Part shown: positions 46,005 through 54,723 of the stretch, one piece after another | How the letters are laid out: each line of letters starts with the position of its first letter | Position numbering within the stretch: position 1 is the stretch's first letter | Source: NORP309 sp045107085 | GTDB lineage: Bacteria > Pseudomonadota > Gammaproteobacteria > Xanthomonadales > Marinicellaceae | Length of the DNA stretch: 64,000 nt | Assembly (NCBI GenBank): GCA_045107085.1 | Contig: JBGCFT010000094.1 | Span: forward strand, 1 to 64,000 | Reading direction: 5' to 3' | The notes under the pieces: generated by a model | What the model was told of the DNA's origin: nothing | Database searches by the model: none | Seen by the model: only the letters and a program-made list of their open reading frames with translations | Made by a program: the position numbers and the translations under genes

Positions 46005-46502
46005 TTAAGGTCCTGAAACGACGGTTACAGATTGTTCTGATACAGCACTGGTTTCATTAGACTCATTCCAAGTGATTGTGATTGTACAAAATCCCAAATA
46101 CGGCTGATCTGATTCACCACAAGCAAAAGCATAAGCACCAGAAGAATCACAATCTATTTCACCTTGCCCATTGGTTAGTGTATTTGTTATCATATTTGAC
46201 CACTTTTGTGTGTCTCTATTGGCTGCAGCTGTACAACTACATGCATTAGTTGTACACATACCGTCAGTTGAACTGTATCCTTGGTAAGTTCCATTGTAAA
46301 CATTATTCCATACAGCCCATGAATTTGACCTCATCGACTCAACTATTGAATGGGCTAAAAAAGTAGCTTGGGTTCGCATATATCCATTGTGATTACTTTT
46401 CACAGCCACTAACATAACACCCGCCACGCCAAGCAGTCCAAAGGAAAAAACCACAACGGCAATCATTGCTTCTATTAAAGTAAAGCCTTTTTGTTTTTTC
46501 AT
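46005..46502 (-). CDS. pilV: minor pilin PilV
   Basis: 165 residues from the ATG at 46502, one base after the fimT stop; an apparent 31-residue extension into fimT is not real. Prepilin site QKGFTLIEAMIAVVVFSFGL, then GVAGVMLVAVKSN, typical of PilV. The mature part contains a Cys-rich segment (CTTNACSCTAA). Start choice rests on the leader MKKQKG. Confidence 0.9.
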   Translation of the reverse strand: MKKQKGFTLIEAMIAVVVFSFGLLGVAGVMLVAVKSNHNGYMRTQATFLAHSIVESMRSNSWAVWNNVYNGTYQGYSSTDGMCTTNACSCTAAANRDTQKWSNMITNTLTNGQGEIDCDSSGAYAFACGESDQPYLGFCTITITWNESNETSAVSEQSVTVVSGP

Positions 46503-46503
46503 G

Positions 46504-46998
46504 CTAATTTCCACCTCTGTTTGATGAAGCCAACCCGGATGGCAATACATTGATAGCCAAAAAATCTGGAAAATCAGGAAGAATCTCAATATCAAAGTTT
46601 ACAACAGCAGGTGTTCTTAATGCTCCTAAACTATTATAAGTCACATCGGAATCTGTAGCTGTAATGCTTACACTATCGGGCAATTCTATTTTGGTTCTAA
46701 TAACATTCAAACTGCCATCAGCCGAGGTTTCACTGATATCCCAACCGTTACTCCAATTATTGCCATTTGCAGAAGTTACGGTCACGACACTTCCGTTTTC
46801 GATTGCAAGAGACCGTGCAAAGCCTAAATCTCCAAGTAAATCGTTAGTTTGATTTGATAAGGTTTGTCTTTTAGAAAAATCACTGTAAGCAGGAATCGCA
46901 TAATACATGAGTATACCCGCAATAGCCAAAGTGACTACTAACTCTATCAATGAGAATCCAGAGTTTTTTCTGTGTTTAATATTAAGTTTTTTGCCCAT
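46504..46998 (-). CDS. fimT: GspH/FimT family minor pilin
   Basis: 164 residues. Prepilin motif KNSGFSLIELVVTLAIAGIL with Glu5 and the GspH-like pattern NDLLGDLGFARSLAIENGS. The first gene of the pilin operon (FimT/FimU position). Divergence at the C-terminus is normal for this class. Promoter not clearly seen in the 133 bases before it. Confidence 0.88.
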   Translation of the reverse strand: MGKKLNIKHRKNSGFSLIELVVTLAIAGILMYYAIPAYSDFSKRQTLSNQTNDLLGDLGFARSLAIENGSVVTVTSANGNNWSNGWDISETSADGSLNVIRTKIELPDSVSITATDSDVTYNSLGALRTPAVVNFDIEILPDFPDFLAINVLPSGLASSNRGGN

Positions 46999-47131
46999 TT
47001 TTCCAAGTTTTGATTAATACATATCTATATTTAACATTATTTATAGATATTCGCAAACTTCAAATTTAAATTATACAAATATGATGAATGGTTAAAATTC
47101 ATGACTCAACGGTAAAATGAGCGTGGGTAAA

Positions 47132-48082
47132 TTATTTAATGTTTATTCTCAATTCTTTTGGTAAAGCAAATATCATGTGCTCAGGCTCACCATAAAGTTC
47201 TGATATTTCAACATTTTCATTGTTTTTCGACAGAAAATCAATTACATCTTTAACTAATTTTTCTGGAGCAGAAGCACCAGCTGTTACTCCAATTGAAGTA
47301 ATATTTTCAAACCAATTTAAATCAATACATTCTGCATCGTCGATTAAATAAGATTTGACTCCTTGCCTTTGGGCCAATTCAAGCAAGCGATTTGAGTTTG
47401 AACTATTTACACTGCCCACGACAAGCACCAATTGACATTCTTGTGCCAAATCTTTGACAGCTATTTGTCGATTTTGAGTGGCATAACAAATATCATCATG
47501 TTTAGGACCCTGAATGTGTGGATATTTCAATTTTAATTTAGAAATAACCTCAGCGGTATCATCTAAGGACAATGTGGTTTGTGTTACATAAGCCAATTTA
47601 TGACTGTGACCTATTTCTAATTTTTTAACATCTTCAACAGATTCCACAATATATACCGAACCTGAACCTTTAGAATTATCCCATTGACCAATTGTTCCTT
47701 CAACCTCAGGGTGCCCCTCATGTCCAATCAAAATAAGATTAAAGTCATTTTTACAATAACGCATAACCTCCATGTGAACTTTTGTGACCAAAGGACAAGT
47801 CGCATCAAAAACCTTTAAACCTCTTAATTTGGCAGTATTTCTTACCAACTTCGAGACTCCATGAGCAGAGAAAATAACTATGTTGTCATCTGGGATTTCA
47901 TCCAATTCTTCGACAAAAATCGCTCCTTTCGCTTTCAGGTTATTAACAACAAATCTATTGTGCACGACTTCATGTTTTACATAAATTGGCGCACCAAAAA
48001 TTTCAATGGCACGATTTACAATTTCAATGGCTCTATCGACACCAGCACAAAAACCCCTAGGATTTGCCAGACTTATCTTCAT
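47132..48082 (-). CDS. ispH: 4-hydroxy-3-methylbut-2-enyl diphosphate reductase
   Basis: Last enzyme of the MEP isoprenoid pathway; a [4Fe-4S] protein. 316 residues with cluster Cys residues in NPRGFCAGVDRA, DATCPLVTKVH and DDICYATQNRQ, and the HGVSK and EGTIGQW blocks. Normal length. Its start overlaps the lspA end by 26 bases. Confidence 0.96.
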   Translation of the reverse strand: MKISLANPRGFCAGVDRAIEIVNRAIEIFGAPIYVKHEVVHNRFVVNNLKAKGAIFVEELDEIPDDNIVIFSAHGVSKLVRNTAKLRGLKVFDATCPLVTKVHMEVMRYCKNDFNLILIGHEGHPEVEGTIGQWDNSKGSGSVYIVESVEDVKKLEIGHSHKLAYVTQTTLSLDDTAEVISKLKLKYPHIQGPKHDDICYATQNRQIAVKDLAQECQLVLVVGSVNSSNSNRLLELAQRQGVKSYLIDDAECIDLNWFENITSIGVTAGASAPEKLVKDVIDFLSKNNENVEISELYGEPEHMIFALPKELRINIK

Positions 48083-48578
48083 GATTGCCCCAAATTAAAT
48101 CTAATATCAAAAAAAACGCACCTATGGTGATGGCCGTATCTGCTACATTAAAAGCTGGCCAATAATAATCTTCATAATGTGCTTCAATAAAATCAACAAC
48201 ATAACCAAGACTTAGCCTGTCATATATATTTCCAATCGCACCACCGATAACGAATGTTAAACCTAAATTTAAAAATTTATCTTGAAATTTTGACATTCTT
48301 AACCAGGTCAACAACCAAATCACAATTATGATTCCGACAATACTAATTGCCCATCTTTGCCAACCAGATTGATCTGCTAAAATACTAAATGCCATGCCTT
48401 CATTGTGCATTAGAGTCCAATTGAGGTATTTGTTTACAACAACAGCTTGGTAAATTTCCAAAGATTGTGTTGCGATTGCTTTTGTCCATTGATCTAATGC
48501 AAATACGATAGCGCTAATCCATAGCCACCAAAGACCTGATTTGGAGCTTACTCTATTAGTTTGATTATCTTTAGGCAT
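48057..48578 (-). CDS. lspA: lipoprotein signal peptidase
   Basis: Four-helix inner-membrane aspartic peptidase that cleaves prolipoproteins. 173 residues. The catalytic Asp pair lies in GYVVDFIEAHY and FNVADTAITIG; GGAIGNIYDRL precedes. The ileS-lspA-ispH order is conserved in Proteobacteria; the FKBP gene often between lspA and ispH is absent. Overlaps ileS by eight bases. Confidence 0.95.
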   Translation of the reverse strand: MPKDNQTNRVSSKSGLWWLWISAIVFALDQWTKAIATQSLEIYQAVVVNKYLNWTLMHNEGMAFSILADQSGWQRWAISIVGIIIVIWLLTWLRMSKFQDKFLNLGLTFVIGGAIGNIYDRLSLGYVVDFIEAHYEDYYWPAFNVADTAITIGAFFLILDLIWGNHEDKSGKS

Positions 48579-51381
48579 ACACTCTTATTTCACCCTCACC
48601 TTCAATATTTTCAATGCAACGACCACATAATTCTAAATGGTTAGGGTTTTGACCAACATCTTCACGTTTATGCCAACACCTTACACATTTATCGCCTGTA
48701 GCTACCTCAGCATCAATATATATATTGGAATCTTCTAATTCAAATTTTGTTGCATTGGAGGTTTTTGCAGAAACGGGCAAAATCTGAGCTGCTGAAGTAA
48801 TTAAGACAAATCTTAATTCATTATTTATGCCATTTAATTGTTCATAAATCTCATCTTCAACATAAACATTAACTGATGCATCCAGAGAAGAACCAATTTC
48901 TCCCTTTACCCGCATTTGTTCTAGCAATTTAGAACTGGCATTTCTGATTTCTTTTATTATTTGCCAATTTTCATCTTTCCAATCTGGTTTTTTTGAAGTA
49001 CTCGGCATGTCATACCATTTTTCAAACAATATATTCTTATCATTACCAATTAATCGCCAAATTTCATCCGCAGTGTAAGTCATAATTGGAGCCATCCATC
49101 TGATTATGGATTGTAATATATGGTGCATTGCTGTTTGTGCTGATTTACGGGCTAAAGAATCTGTTTTAGCTGTATAGAGCCTGTCTTTTATTATGTCCAA
49201 ATAAAAGGCACCCATATCTTGTGAGCAAAAAGAACTCAGTTTTTGATAAACTTGATGAAATTGATAATTGTTATAACCTTCAAGAATTTCCAACTGAAGA
49301 TCTTGAGTTAACTTTACAGCCCATTGGTCCAATAGAGTGCATTGATCTAATTCTAAAACCTCTGTTTTTGAATCAAAGTCATGTAAATTTCCAATGAGAA
49401 AACGTGAAGTATTACGGATACGGCGGTATCCATCAGCTACACGCTTCATTATTTCATCAGAAATCGTAATTTCTTTTGAGTAATCAGCTGAAGCACACCA
49501 AAGTCGTAAAATATCAGCCCCATAAGTATCAATCATTTGTTGCGGTGGAATGATGTTGCGTAAAGATTTTGACATTTTCTTGCCATTTTTATCTACTACA
49601 AAACCATGTGTTAATACTTGTTTATAAGGAGATTCAAAATTTATAGCGACTCCTGTTAACAAAGAAGAGTGAAACCATCCTCTGTGTTGATCAGATCCTT
49701 CTAAATATAAATCAGCAGGTTGAGAAAGATAATCACGTGCCTTTAATACTGCAAAGTGACTGACACCAGAATCAAACCAAACATCCAACACATCTGTGGT
49801 TTTATCATAATCACCAGCATCATCAATTAATTGAGATATATCCGCATCAAACCATGCATCAATTCCTTCTGATTCTACCATTTTTGCAACAGTTTCCATG
49901 ATTTCCAGTGTGTTTGGATGCAGCTCCCCAGTTTCTTTATGTGTAAAAAGAGTAATAGGAACGCCCCAAGTTCGCTGTCTAGAAATACACCATTCGGGTC
50001 TATTTTCAATCATAGAGTAAATACGGCTTTCGCCCCAATCTGGTACCCACTTTACATTTTCAATTTCTGATAAAGCTTTCTTTCGCAAGCCTTTTTTATC
50101 CATGCTCACAAACCATTGAGGCGTCGTTCTAAATGCTGTTGGAGATTTATGTCTCCAACAATGAGGATAAGAGTGATGAATGGTTTCAAAGTTTAGCAAT
50201 ACATTGTTTTCTTTGAGAAGCTCAACAATGGCTTTATTGGCTTTCCAAATATATTGCCCACCAAATATTGGTGTGCTTTCTAAATAAACACCATTGCCTC
50301 CCATAGGATTATAGACTTCAAGATTATATAACTTTCCGACATTAAAATCTTCTACACCATGACCTGGGGCAGTGTGAACAGCACCAGTTCCTGCGTCAAC
50401 GGTGACATGATCTCCCAAAATAATTGGGACATGTCTATCTTCGTAGAAAGGATGTTGTAATGAAATATTTTCTAATTTTTCTCCAACAACCGTAGACAAA
50501 ACTTTGGGATTTTCAATTCCGTATTTGACACAGACTTCATCAATCAACTCAGTAGCGATCACTAAATCAAAATCATTGTGGCCTGAGACCAGCGAGTATT
50601 CCAATTCAGGATGAAGTGAAACAGCTAAAGAAGCTGGCAATGTCCATGGAGTTGTGGTCCAGATTGTGACAGCTATTTTATTTGATGATTTTGCTAAATC
50701 AAATGCCGCCAAAACATCTGAATCTTTAACAGCTGTATACGCCACATCAATAGCCGATGAATCTTTATCTTGGTATTCAATTTCAGCTTCAGCTAATGCA
50801 GATCCACAGTCAAAACACCAATTAACTGGTTTAACTCCTTTTTCTACATGACCATTTTCAACAATTTTTGCCAGAGCACGAATCATATCTGCTTCGTATT
50901 TAAAATCTTTGGTTAAATAAGGATTTTCCCACTCACCAATGACACCTAGTCTTTTAAACTCATTTTTCTGAATTTCAACTTGCTTGGTTGCATATTCTCT
51001 GCATTTTTGACGAAATGTTTTCGCATCAATCTTCTGACCGACTTTGCCAAATTTCTTTTCAACTTGTATTTCAATGGGCAAACCATGACAATCCCAACCA
51101 GGAACATAAGGTGCACTATAGCCTGACATCAATTTTGACTTTATGATTATATCTTTTAAAATCTTATTTAGTGCATGTCCTATATGCAGTGATCCATTAG
51201 CATAAGGAGGTCCATCATGCAGAATAAACTGTGGTTTTCCTAGACTGGCTTCTTGTAGTTTTTGATATAAATTTTCATCGTCACATTTTTTCAACCATTG
51301 AGGTTCTTTTTGTGCTAAACCTGCCTTCATTGAAAATTTAGTTTTGGGTAAGTTAAGTGTTTCTTTGTAATTATTGCTCAC
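48571..51381 (-). CDS. ileS: isoleucyl-tRNA synthetase
   Basis: 936-residue class I synthetase. HIGH-type motif is PPYANGSLHIGHALNK, the KMSKS loop is NGKKMSKSLRN, editing domain shows TTTPWTLPAS and HTAPGHG. A C-terminal zinc finger CVRCWHKREDVG...CGRC is present, so it is the bacterial IleS1 type. The start is GTG at 51381 preceded by GGAG. Between ribF and lspA. Confidence 0.97.
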   Translation of the reverse strand: MSNNYKETLNLPKTKFSMKAGLAQKEPQWLKKCDDENLYQKLQEASLGKPQFILHDGPPYANGSLHIGHALNKILKDIIIKSKLMSGYSAPYVPGWDCHGLPIEIQVEKKFGKVGQKIDAKTFRQKCREYATKQVEIQKNEFKRLGVIGEWENPYLTKDFKYEADMIRALAKIVENGHVEKGVKPVNWCFDCGSALAEAEIEYQDKDSSAIDVAYTAVKDSDVLAAFDLAKSSNKIAVTIWTTTPWTLPASLAVSLHPELEYSLVSGHNDFDLVIATELIDEVCVKYGIENPKVLSTVVGEKLENISLQHPFYEDRHVPIILGDHVTVDAGTGAVHTAPGHGVEDFNVGKLYNLEVYNPMGGNGVYLESTPIFGGQYIWKANKAIVELLKENNVLLNFETIHHSYPHCWRHKSPTAFRTTPQWFVSMDKKGLRKKALSEIENVKWVPDWGESRIYSMIENRPEWCISRQRTWGVPITLFTHKETGELHPNTLEIMETVAKMVESEGIDAWFDADISQLIDDAGDYDKTTDVLDVWFDSGVSHFAVLKARDYLSQPADLYLEGSDQHRGWFHSSLLTGVAINFESPYKQVLTHGFVVDKNGKKMSKSLRNIIPPQQMIDTYGADILRLWCASADYSKEITISDEIMKRVADGYRRIRNTSRFLIGNLHDFDSKTEVLELDQCTLLDQWAVKLTQDLQLEILEGYNNYQFHQVYQKLSSFCSQDMGAFYLDIIKDRLYTAKTDSLARKSAQTAMHHILQSIIRWMAPIMTYTADEIWRLIGNDKNILFEKWYDMPSTSKKPDWKDENWQIIKEIRNASSKLLEQMRVKGEIGSSLDASVNVYVEDEIYEQLNGINNELRFVLITSAAQILPVSAKTSNATKFELEDSNIYIDAEVATGDKCVRCWHKREDVGQNPNHLELCGRCIENIEGEGEIRVYA

Positions 51382-51394
51382 GCAACAGCTCCAT

Positions 51395-52324
51395 TTATTT
51401 GTTATTGCTAAAAAATAGACGTGTTTTTATCACATCCTCTTTAATATGTCTTTTTAATTCAATTAAAGAATCAAATTTTAATTCATTTCTTAATTTTTGG
51501 TAAAATAAAACTTCTACATTCTGACCATAAACTTGTTTATCAAAATCAAGTATGTAGACTTCCAATAATTTTTCAATACCTCCTACCGTAGGGCGGGTAC
51601 CTATACTGGCAGAACCAATATGGGTTTCACCACTCTCAAATAAAACTTTCACAAAAAATATTCCATTTAAAGGAATCTGTCTATTTTTTAGTTTTATATT
51701 AATAGTAGGATAATCAATGGTGCGTCCTATCTGCTCTCCACGGGTTATTTTTCCTGTGATTGAGAAAGTCCTACCCAATAAACTTTTTACTTTTTCAAAG
51801 TTATTTATAGACAATTCCTGTCTAATTTGAGAACTACTCACCCTTTGATGATTTTTACTAATTGTATCTATAGCTGTCACATCAATCCCTTTAGACATAC
51901 AATAGTCCTTGAGCAAATCAATGTCTCCAGCTCTATTTTTACCAAATTTAAAATCATCACCGATAATAATATGGCGAGCACTCAAACCATCAATCAAAAT
52001 ATCTTGTATAAAATCCTCAGCTGATAACTCAGCCAAACTTTTGTTGAAATTCAAAACACACAAGAAATCAACATTGAGGTTTTTGATCAACTTATATTTA
52101 TCTTTGAAAGTTGTTAAAATAGGCAACTTAGCATGCTTATTAAAATACAATGAAGCCAGAGGTTGCATTGTTACAACAACTGACTTTAATCTTTTAGTTT
52201 CTGCAATTCCCGTTACTTTTCTTATCAGTGATTGATGACCTAAGTGTACACCATCAAAATTACCAATAGTAACAACTGACTGAACTTCAAGAGGTGTTCT
52301 ATTAGGATAACGAAGAAATTTCAT
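51395..52324 (-). CDS. ribF: bifunctional riboflavin kinase / FAD synthetase
   Basis: Makes FMN then FAD from riboflavin. 309 residues: N-terminal adenylyltransferase with VTIGNFDGVHLGHQSLI and SSSQIRQELS, and C-terminal flavokinase with GRTIDYPTINIKL. Both halves complete. The ATG overlaps the murJ stop (ATGA). Confidence 0.95.
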   Translation of the reverse strand: MKFLRYPNRTPLEVQSVVTIGNFDGVHLGHQSLIRKVTGIAETKRLKSVVVTMQPLASLYFNKHAKLPILTTFKDKYKLIKNLNVDFLCVLNFNKSLAELSAEDFIQDILIDGLSARHIIIGDDFKFGKNRAGDIDLLKDYCMSKGIDVTAIDTISKNHQRVSSSQIRQELSINNFEKVKSLLGRTFSITGKITRGEQIGRTIDYPTINIKLKNRQIPLNGIFFVKVLFESGETHIGSASIGTRPTVGGIEKLLEVYILDFDKQVYGQNVEVLFYQKLRNELKFDSLIELKRHIKEDVIKTRLFFSNNK

Positions 52325-53877
52325 TTGTGCACCAATAAATTTTTAAATTGAATTTTCATAAAATATAAGGAAGAAATATAGACTAAAACACCAATAATAA
52401 TGAGGTAAAACAGGTTAAGAGACCGCCAAAACCAGGTTAATTCTGCCCAACTTCCAAATTGTGATAAAAGCATAACGATTGATCCTGCCATTAACAAACT
52501 TGACAATGTTATTTTATAAACTACTGCCCATTCAATGACGCCTGTGGGAACAACTTTCATCTTAAGTAGGCCCCTGTAGAGCATGATTGTTTGCATCCAT
52601 CCTGAAACAGCGCTGGCAAGCGCCAGCCCAACATGTAAGGCAATAAAATCTAAGTAGTATAATATTGCAACAAAAATAAAATTCAACCCCATATTCGCAA
52701 ACATGGCTATTATGCCTATCCTGACGGGTGTTCTGGTATCTTTTCTTGAATAAAAAGCGGGCAACAATATTTTATTTATAATGAATGCAGGCAATGCTAA
52801 CATATATGCCATTAAACTAATCGCAGTCATCTCGGTAGATTGGTCATCAAAAGCACCATATTGAAATAATGTTATGATGACTTCATTCGCTAAAACAAGC
52901 AATCCTGTGGCTGCTGGAATTGCGATAAAAAGCCCTAAATTCAAAGCCCATTTCAAGGTTTTTGTAAACTCATTTGAATTATTTTTAGCAAATTGGCGAG
53001 ATAAAGTAGGTAAAATAACAGTTGAAATTGCAATAGCAAAAACTCCTAAAGGAAACTCTAATAACCTATTAGAAAAGTATAAAAAACTCACACCTACTAT
53101 GGGCAACATTGTTGCAATCAAAGTATCAACAAGTAAATTGATTTGAGCAATAGAAGATGCAAAAAGAGTGGGAACCATTAACTTCATCACTTGTTTAACT
53201 TTTTTATCTTTGAAACCCAATCTAAAACGCGGTAACAAGCCTAACTTATAAAGAGCAGGAATTTGAATCAATAACTGGAGAACACCTGCAATCAGGACTC
53301 CCACAGCCAAGGATTTTATAGGCAAATCAAAGTTTTCTCTTAAAAAGAATGCACAAGCAATTAAAGATAGATTCAATAATATTGGAGTTGCCGCAGGTAA
53401 TGCGAACTTATTGTGGGCATTCAAAATGCCTCCTGCAAAAGCAACCAAAGAGATTAATGGCAAATAAAAGAGTGTAAACCTAAGCATCCAAACTGATTCA
53501 GCAAAAACTTCAGGTTTATCAGAAACCCAAGTATAAGCAAACAAGGTCAATACTTGTGGAGCAAATATTTCCATTAGAAGCCAGACAAGGAAAACTACTA
53601 CAAATAAAGTGCCCGCTATTTTATCAATGAACATTTTTAAATTAGATTTATTTTCTGTTGCTTTAATTTCATTTAGAACAGGAACAAAAGCCAATGAAAA
53701 AGAACCTTCAGCAAATAATCTTCTCATAAAGTTGGGTATTTGAAAAACAACCAGAAAAGCGCTGGCCCAAATTGAGGTTCCAAAATATCTGGCCACGACC
53801 ATGTCTCGAATAAAACCCGAGATGCGTGATAATAAGGTAAAGATACTAACAACAGCTGTTGATTTAAAAAGGCTCAT
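52321..53877 (-). CDS. murJ: lipid II flippase MurJ
   Basis: 518-residue integral membrane protein with about 14 helices of the MVF/MATE fold, flipping lipid II for peptidoglycan synthesis. N-terminal SRISGFIRDMVVARYFG and the FAEGSFSLAFVPVL block carry key Arg and hydrophobic residues. First gene of murJ-ribF-ileS-lspA-ispH. Confidence 0.95.
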   Translation of the reverse strand: MSLFKSTAVVSIFTLLSRISGFIRDMVVARYFGTSIWASAFLVVFQIPNFMRRLFAEGSFSLAFVPVLNEIKATENKSNLKMFIDKIAGTLFVVVFLVWLLMEIFAPQVLTLFAYTWVSDKPEVFAESVWMLRFTLFYLPLISLVAFAGGILNAHNKFALPAATPILLNLSLIACAFFLRENFDLPIKSLAVGVLIAGVLQLLIQIPALYKLGLLPRFRLGFKDKKVKQVMKLMVPTLFASSIAQINLLVDTLIATMLPIVGVSFLYFSNRLLEFPLGVFAIAISTVILPTLSRQFAKNNSNEFTKTLKWALNLGLFIAIPAATGLLVLANEVIITLFQYGAFDDQSTEMTAISLMAYMLALPAFIINKILLPAFYSRKDTRTPVRIGIIAMFANMGLNFIFVAILYYLDFIALHVGLALASAVSGWMQTIMLYRGLLKMKVVPTGVIEWAVVYKITLSSLLMAGSIVMLLSQFGSWAELTWFWRSLNLFYLIIIGVLVYISSLYFMKIQFKNLLVHK

Positions 53878-54009
53878 AAATTACTAAAGTTTGTAGGATT
53901 TAATTTTATTGATATTAGGCTCTAACTCCTAAGTTTTCTTACTAAAAACATAAATTTATTAAAAAATGAAATTAATAAATCAAAATAACCCTGTTTAAAG
54001 CCTATTTTA

Positions 54010-54038
54010 TTGACTCTAAGTTAGTTTAATGTGAGAAT
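54010..54038 (+). promoter_or_regulatory. rpsT promoter
   Basis: TTGACT (54010-54015), exactly 17 bases, GAGAAT (54033-54038), then a GCGCGG discriminator. A GC-rich discriminator is typical of growth-rate-controlled translation genes. Confidence 0.65.
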
Positions 54039-54079
54039 GCGCGGCTTAAAATTAAAACACCAAATATTGGAGAAACAAA

Positions 54080-54343
54080 TTGGCTAATTCATCATCTGCA
54101 AAAAAACGTGTAAGACAGTCAGCTAAAAGACGTTTACACAACATGGGTATCCGCTCAGAAGCAAGAACTCATATTAAAAATGTTATCAAAGCAATAGAAG
54201 CTGGTGACAAAAAAGAAGCGCAAAGCTTATATAACAAAATGATTCCTGTTGTTGACAAAGTGGCAAACAAAGGTATTTTTCATAAAAACAAAATAGCCAG
54301 ACATAAAAGTCGCTTGAACAGCAAAATTAAAGCGATGGCATAA
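54080..54343 (+). CDS. rpsT: 30S ribosomal protein S20
   Basis: 87 residues, highly basic, ANSSSAKKRVRQSAKRRLHN at the N-terminus. The start is TTG at 54080 with GGAGA seven bases upstream; E. coli rpsT also starts with UUG, where it takes part in autoregulation. Divergent from murJ, a common gammaproteobacterial layout. Confidence 0.97.
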   Translation: MANSSSAKKRVRQSAKRRLHNMGIRSEARTHIKNVIKAIEAGDKKEAQSLYNKMIPVVDKVANKGIFHKNKIARHKSRLNSKIKAMA

Positions 54344-54350
54344 TTTCCTT

Positions 54351-54408
54351 TTACCCAATTTTGTTGATGCGCTAAATCGAAATTAATGCGCTTAATGAAA
54401 TTGGGTAA
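54351..54408 (+). terminator. long hairpin after rpsT
   Basis: Perfect 11-bp arms TTACCCAATTT and AAATTGGGTAA separated by 36 bases that can fold further by two GCGC segments. It begins eight bases after the rpsT stop. No U-tract follows, so it may be a processing or stability element rather than an intrinsic terminator. Confidence 0.5.
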
Positions 54409-54450
54409 TGACAAGCTTATTTAAATGAACATTTTCCTTTTCAAATATTC

Positions 54451-54500
54451 TTAATTTATCTTAATTTATCTTAATTAGACTTAAAATTAGACTTAAAATC
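54451..54500. repeat. 10-12-base AT-rich tandem repeats
   Basis: Five imperfect units: TTAATTTATC twice, TTAATTAGAC, TTAAAATTAGAC and TTAAAATC. Period near one helical turn. Could be a replication-slippage tract, a curved-DNA or an UP-type element. Confidence 0.75.
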
Positions 54501-54610
54501 ATTTACTCCACTGAGTGAAGACTAATTTATCTCAAATCACAATTATTTAATTAGATTATCGATTATTATTATCGATGTTTAAGCTATCATGCTACTATTG
54601 GGAAAATATA

Positions 54611-54668
54611 ATGTGACAATTTGTGTCAATTAGTTAAATTTAACGCATAAACATGAACTTTGTCACAT
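54611..54668. repeat. inverted ATGTGACAA pair, operator-like
   Basis: ATGTGACAA at 54611-54619 and its exact reverse complement TTGTCACAT at 54660-54668, 40 bases apart. A further TGTCA at 54623-54627 makes a local TGACA-N5-TGTCA palindrome with the left copy. Position just upstream of the -10 suggests a regulator site. Confidence 0.55.
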
Positions 54669-54688
54669 AAAAATTTATTTACATCACT

Positions 54689-54694
54689 TATAAT
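54689..54694 (+). promoter_or_regulatory. -10 element of the HD-GYP gene
   Basis: TATAAT, about 30 bases before the ATG. No good -35 at 16-18 bases; TTGTCA (54660-54665) is at 23 bases. A regulator-dependent promoter is possible. Confidence 0.4.
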
Positions 54695-54723
54695 ACATAC
54701 ATTAAATTTGGATCTAACCGATA

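Larger units (their letters stand above)
54344..54723. other. 380-base repeat-rich region before the HD-GYP gene
   Basis: AT-rich non-coding stretch. It contains, in order, a long inverted repeat after rpsT (54351-54408), a 10-12-base tandem repeat tract (54451-54500), a pair of inverted ATGTGACAA / TTGTCACAT elements (54611-54668) and a -10-like TATAAT (54689-54694). No ORF or RNA gene was recognised. Confidence 0.7.

Noticed and set aside
46503..46595. 31-residue N-terminal extension of pilV
   Set aside because: Overlaps fimT in another frame; the prepilin leader MKKQKGFTLIE starts at 46502.
54451..54500. Tandem repeats as a CRISPR array
   Set aside because: Units are 10-12 bases with no spacers and no cas genes nearby.
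54612..54628. TGTGACAATTTGTGTCA as a CRP site
   Set aside because: Spacing of seven and second half TGTCA instead of TCACA; does not fit TGTGA-N6-TCACA.
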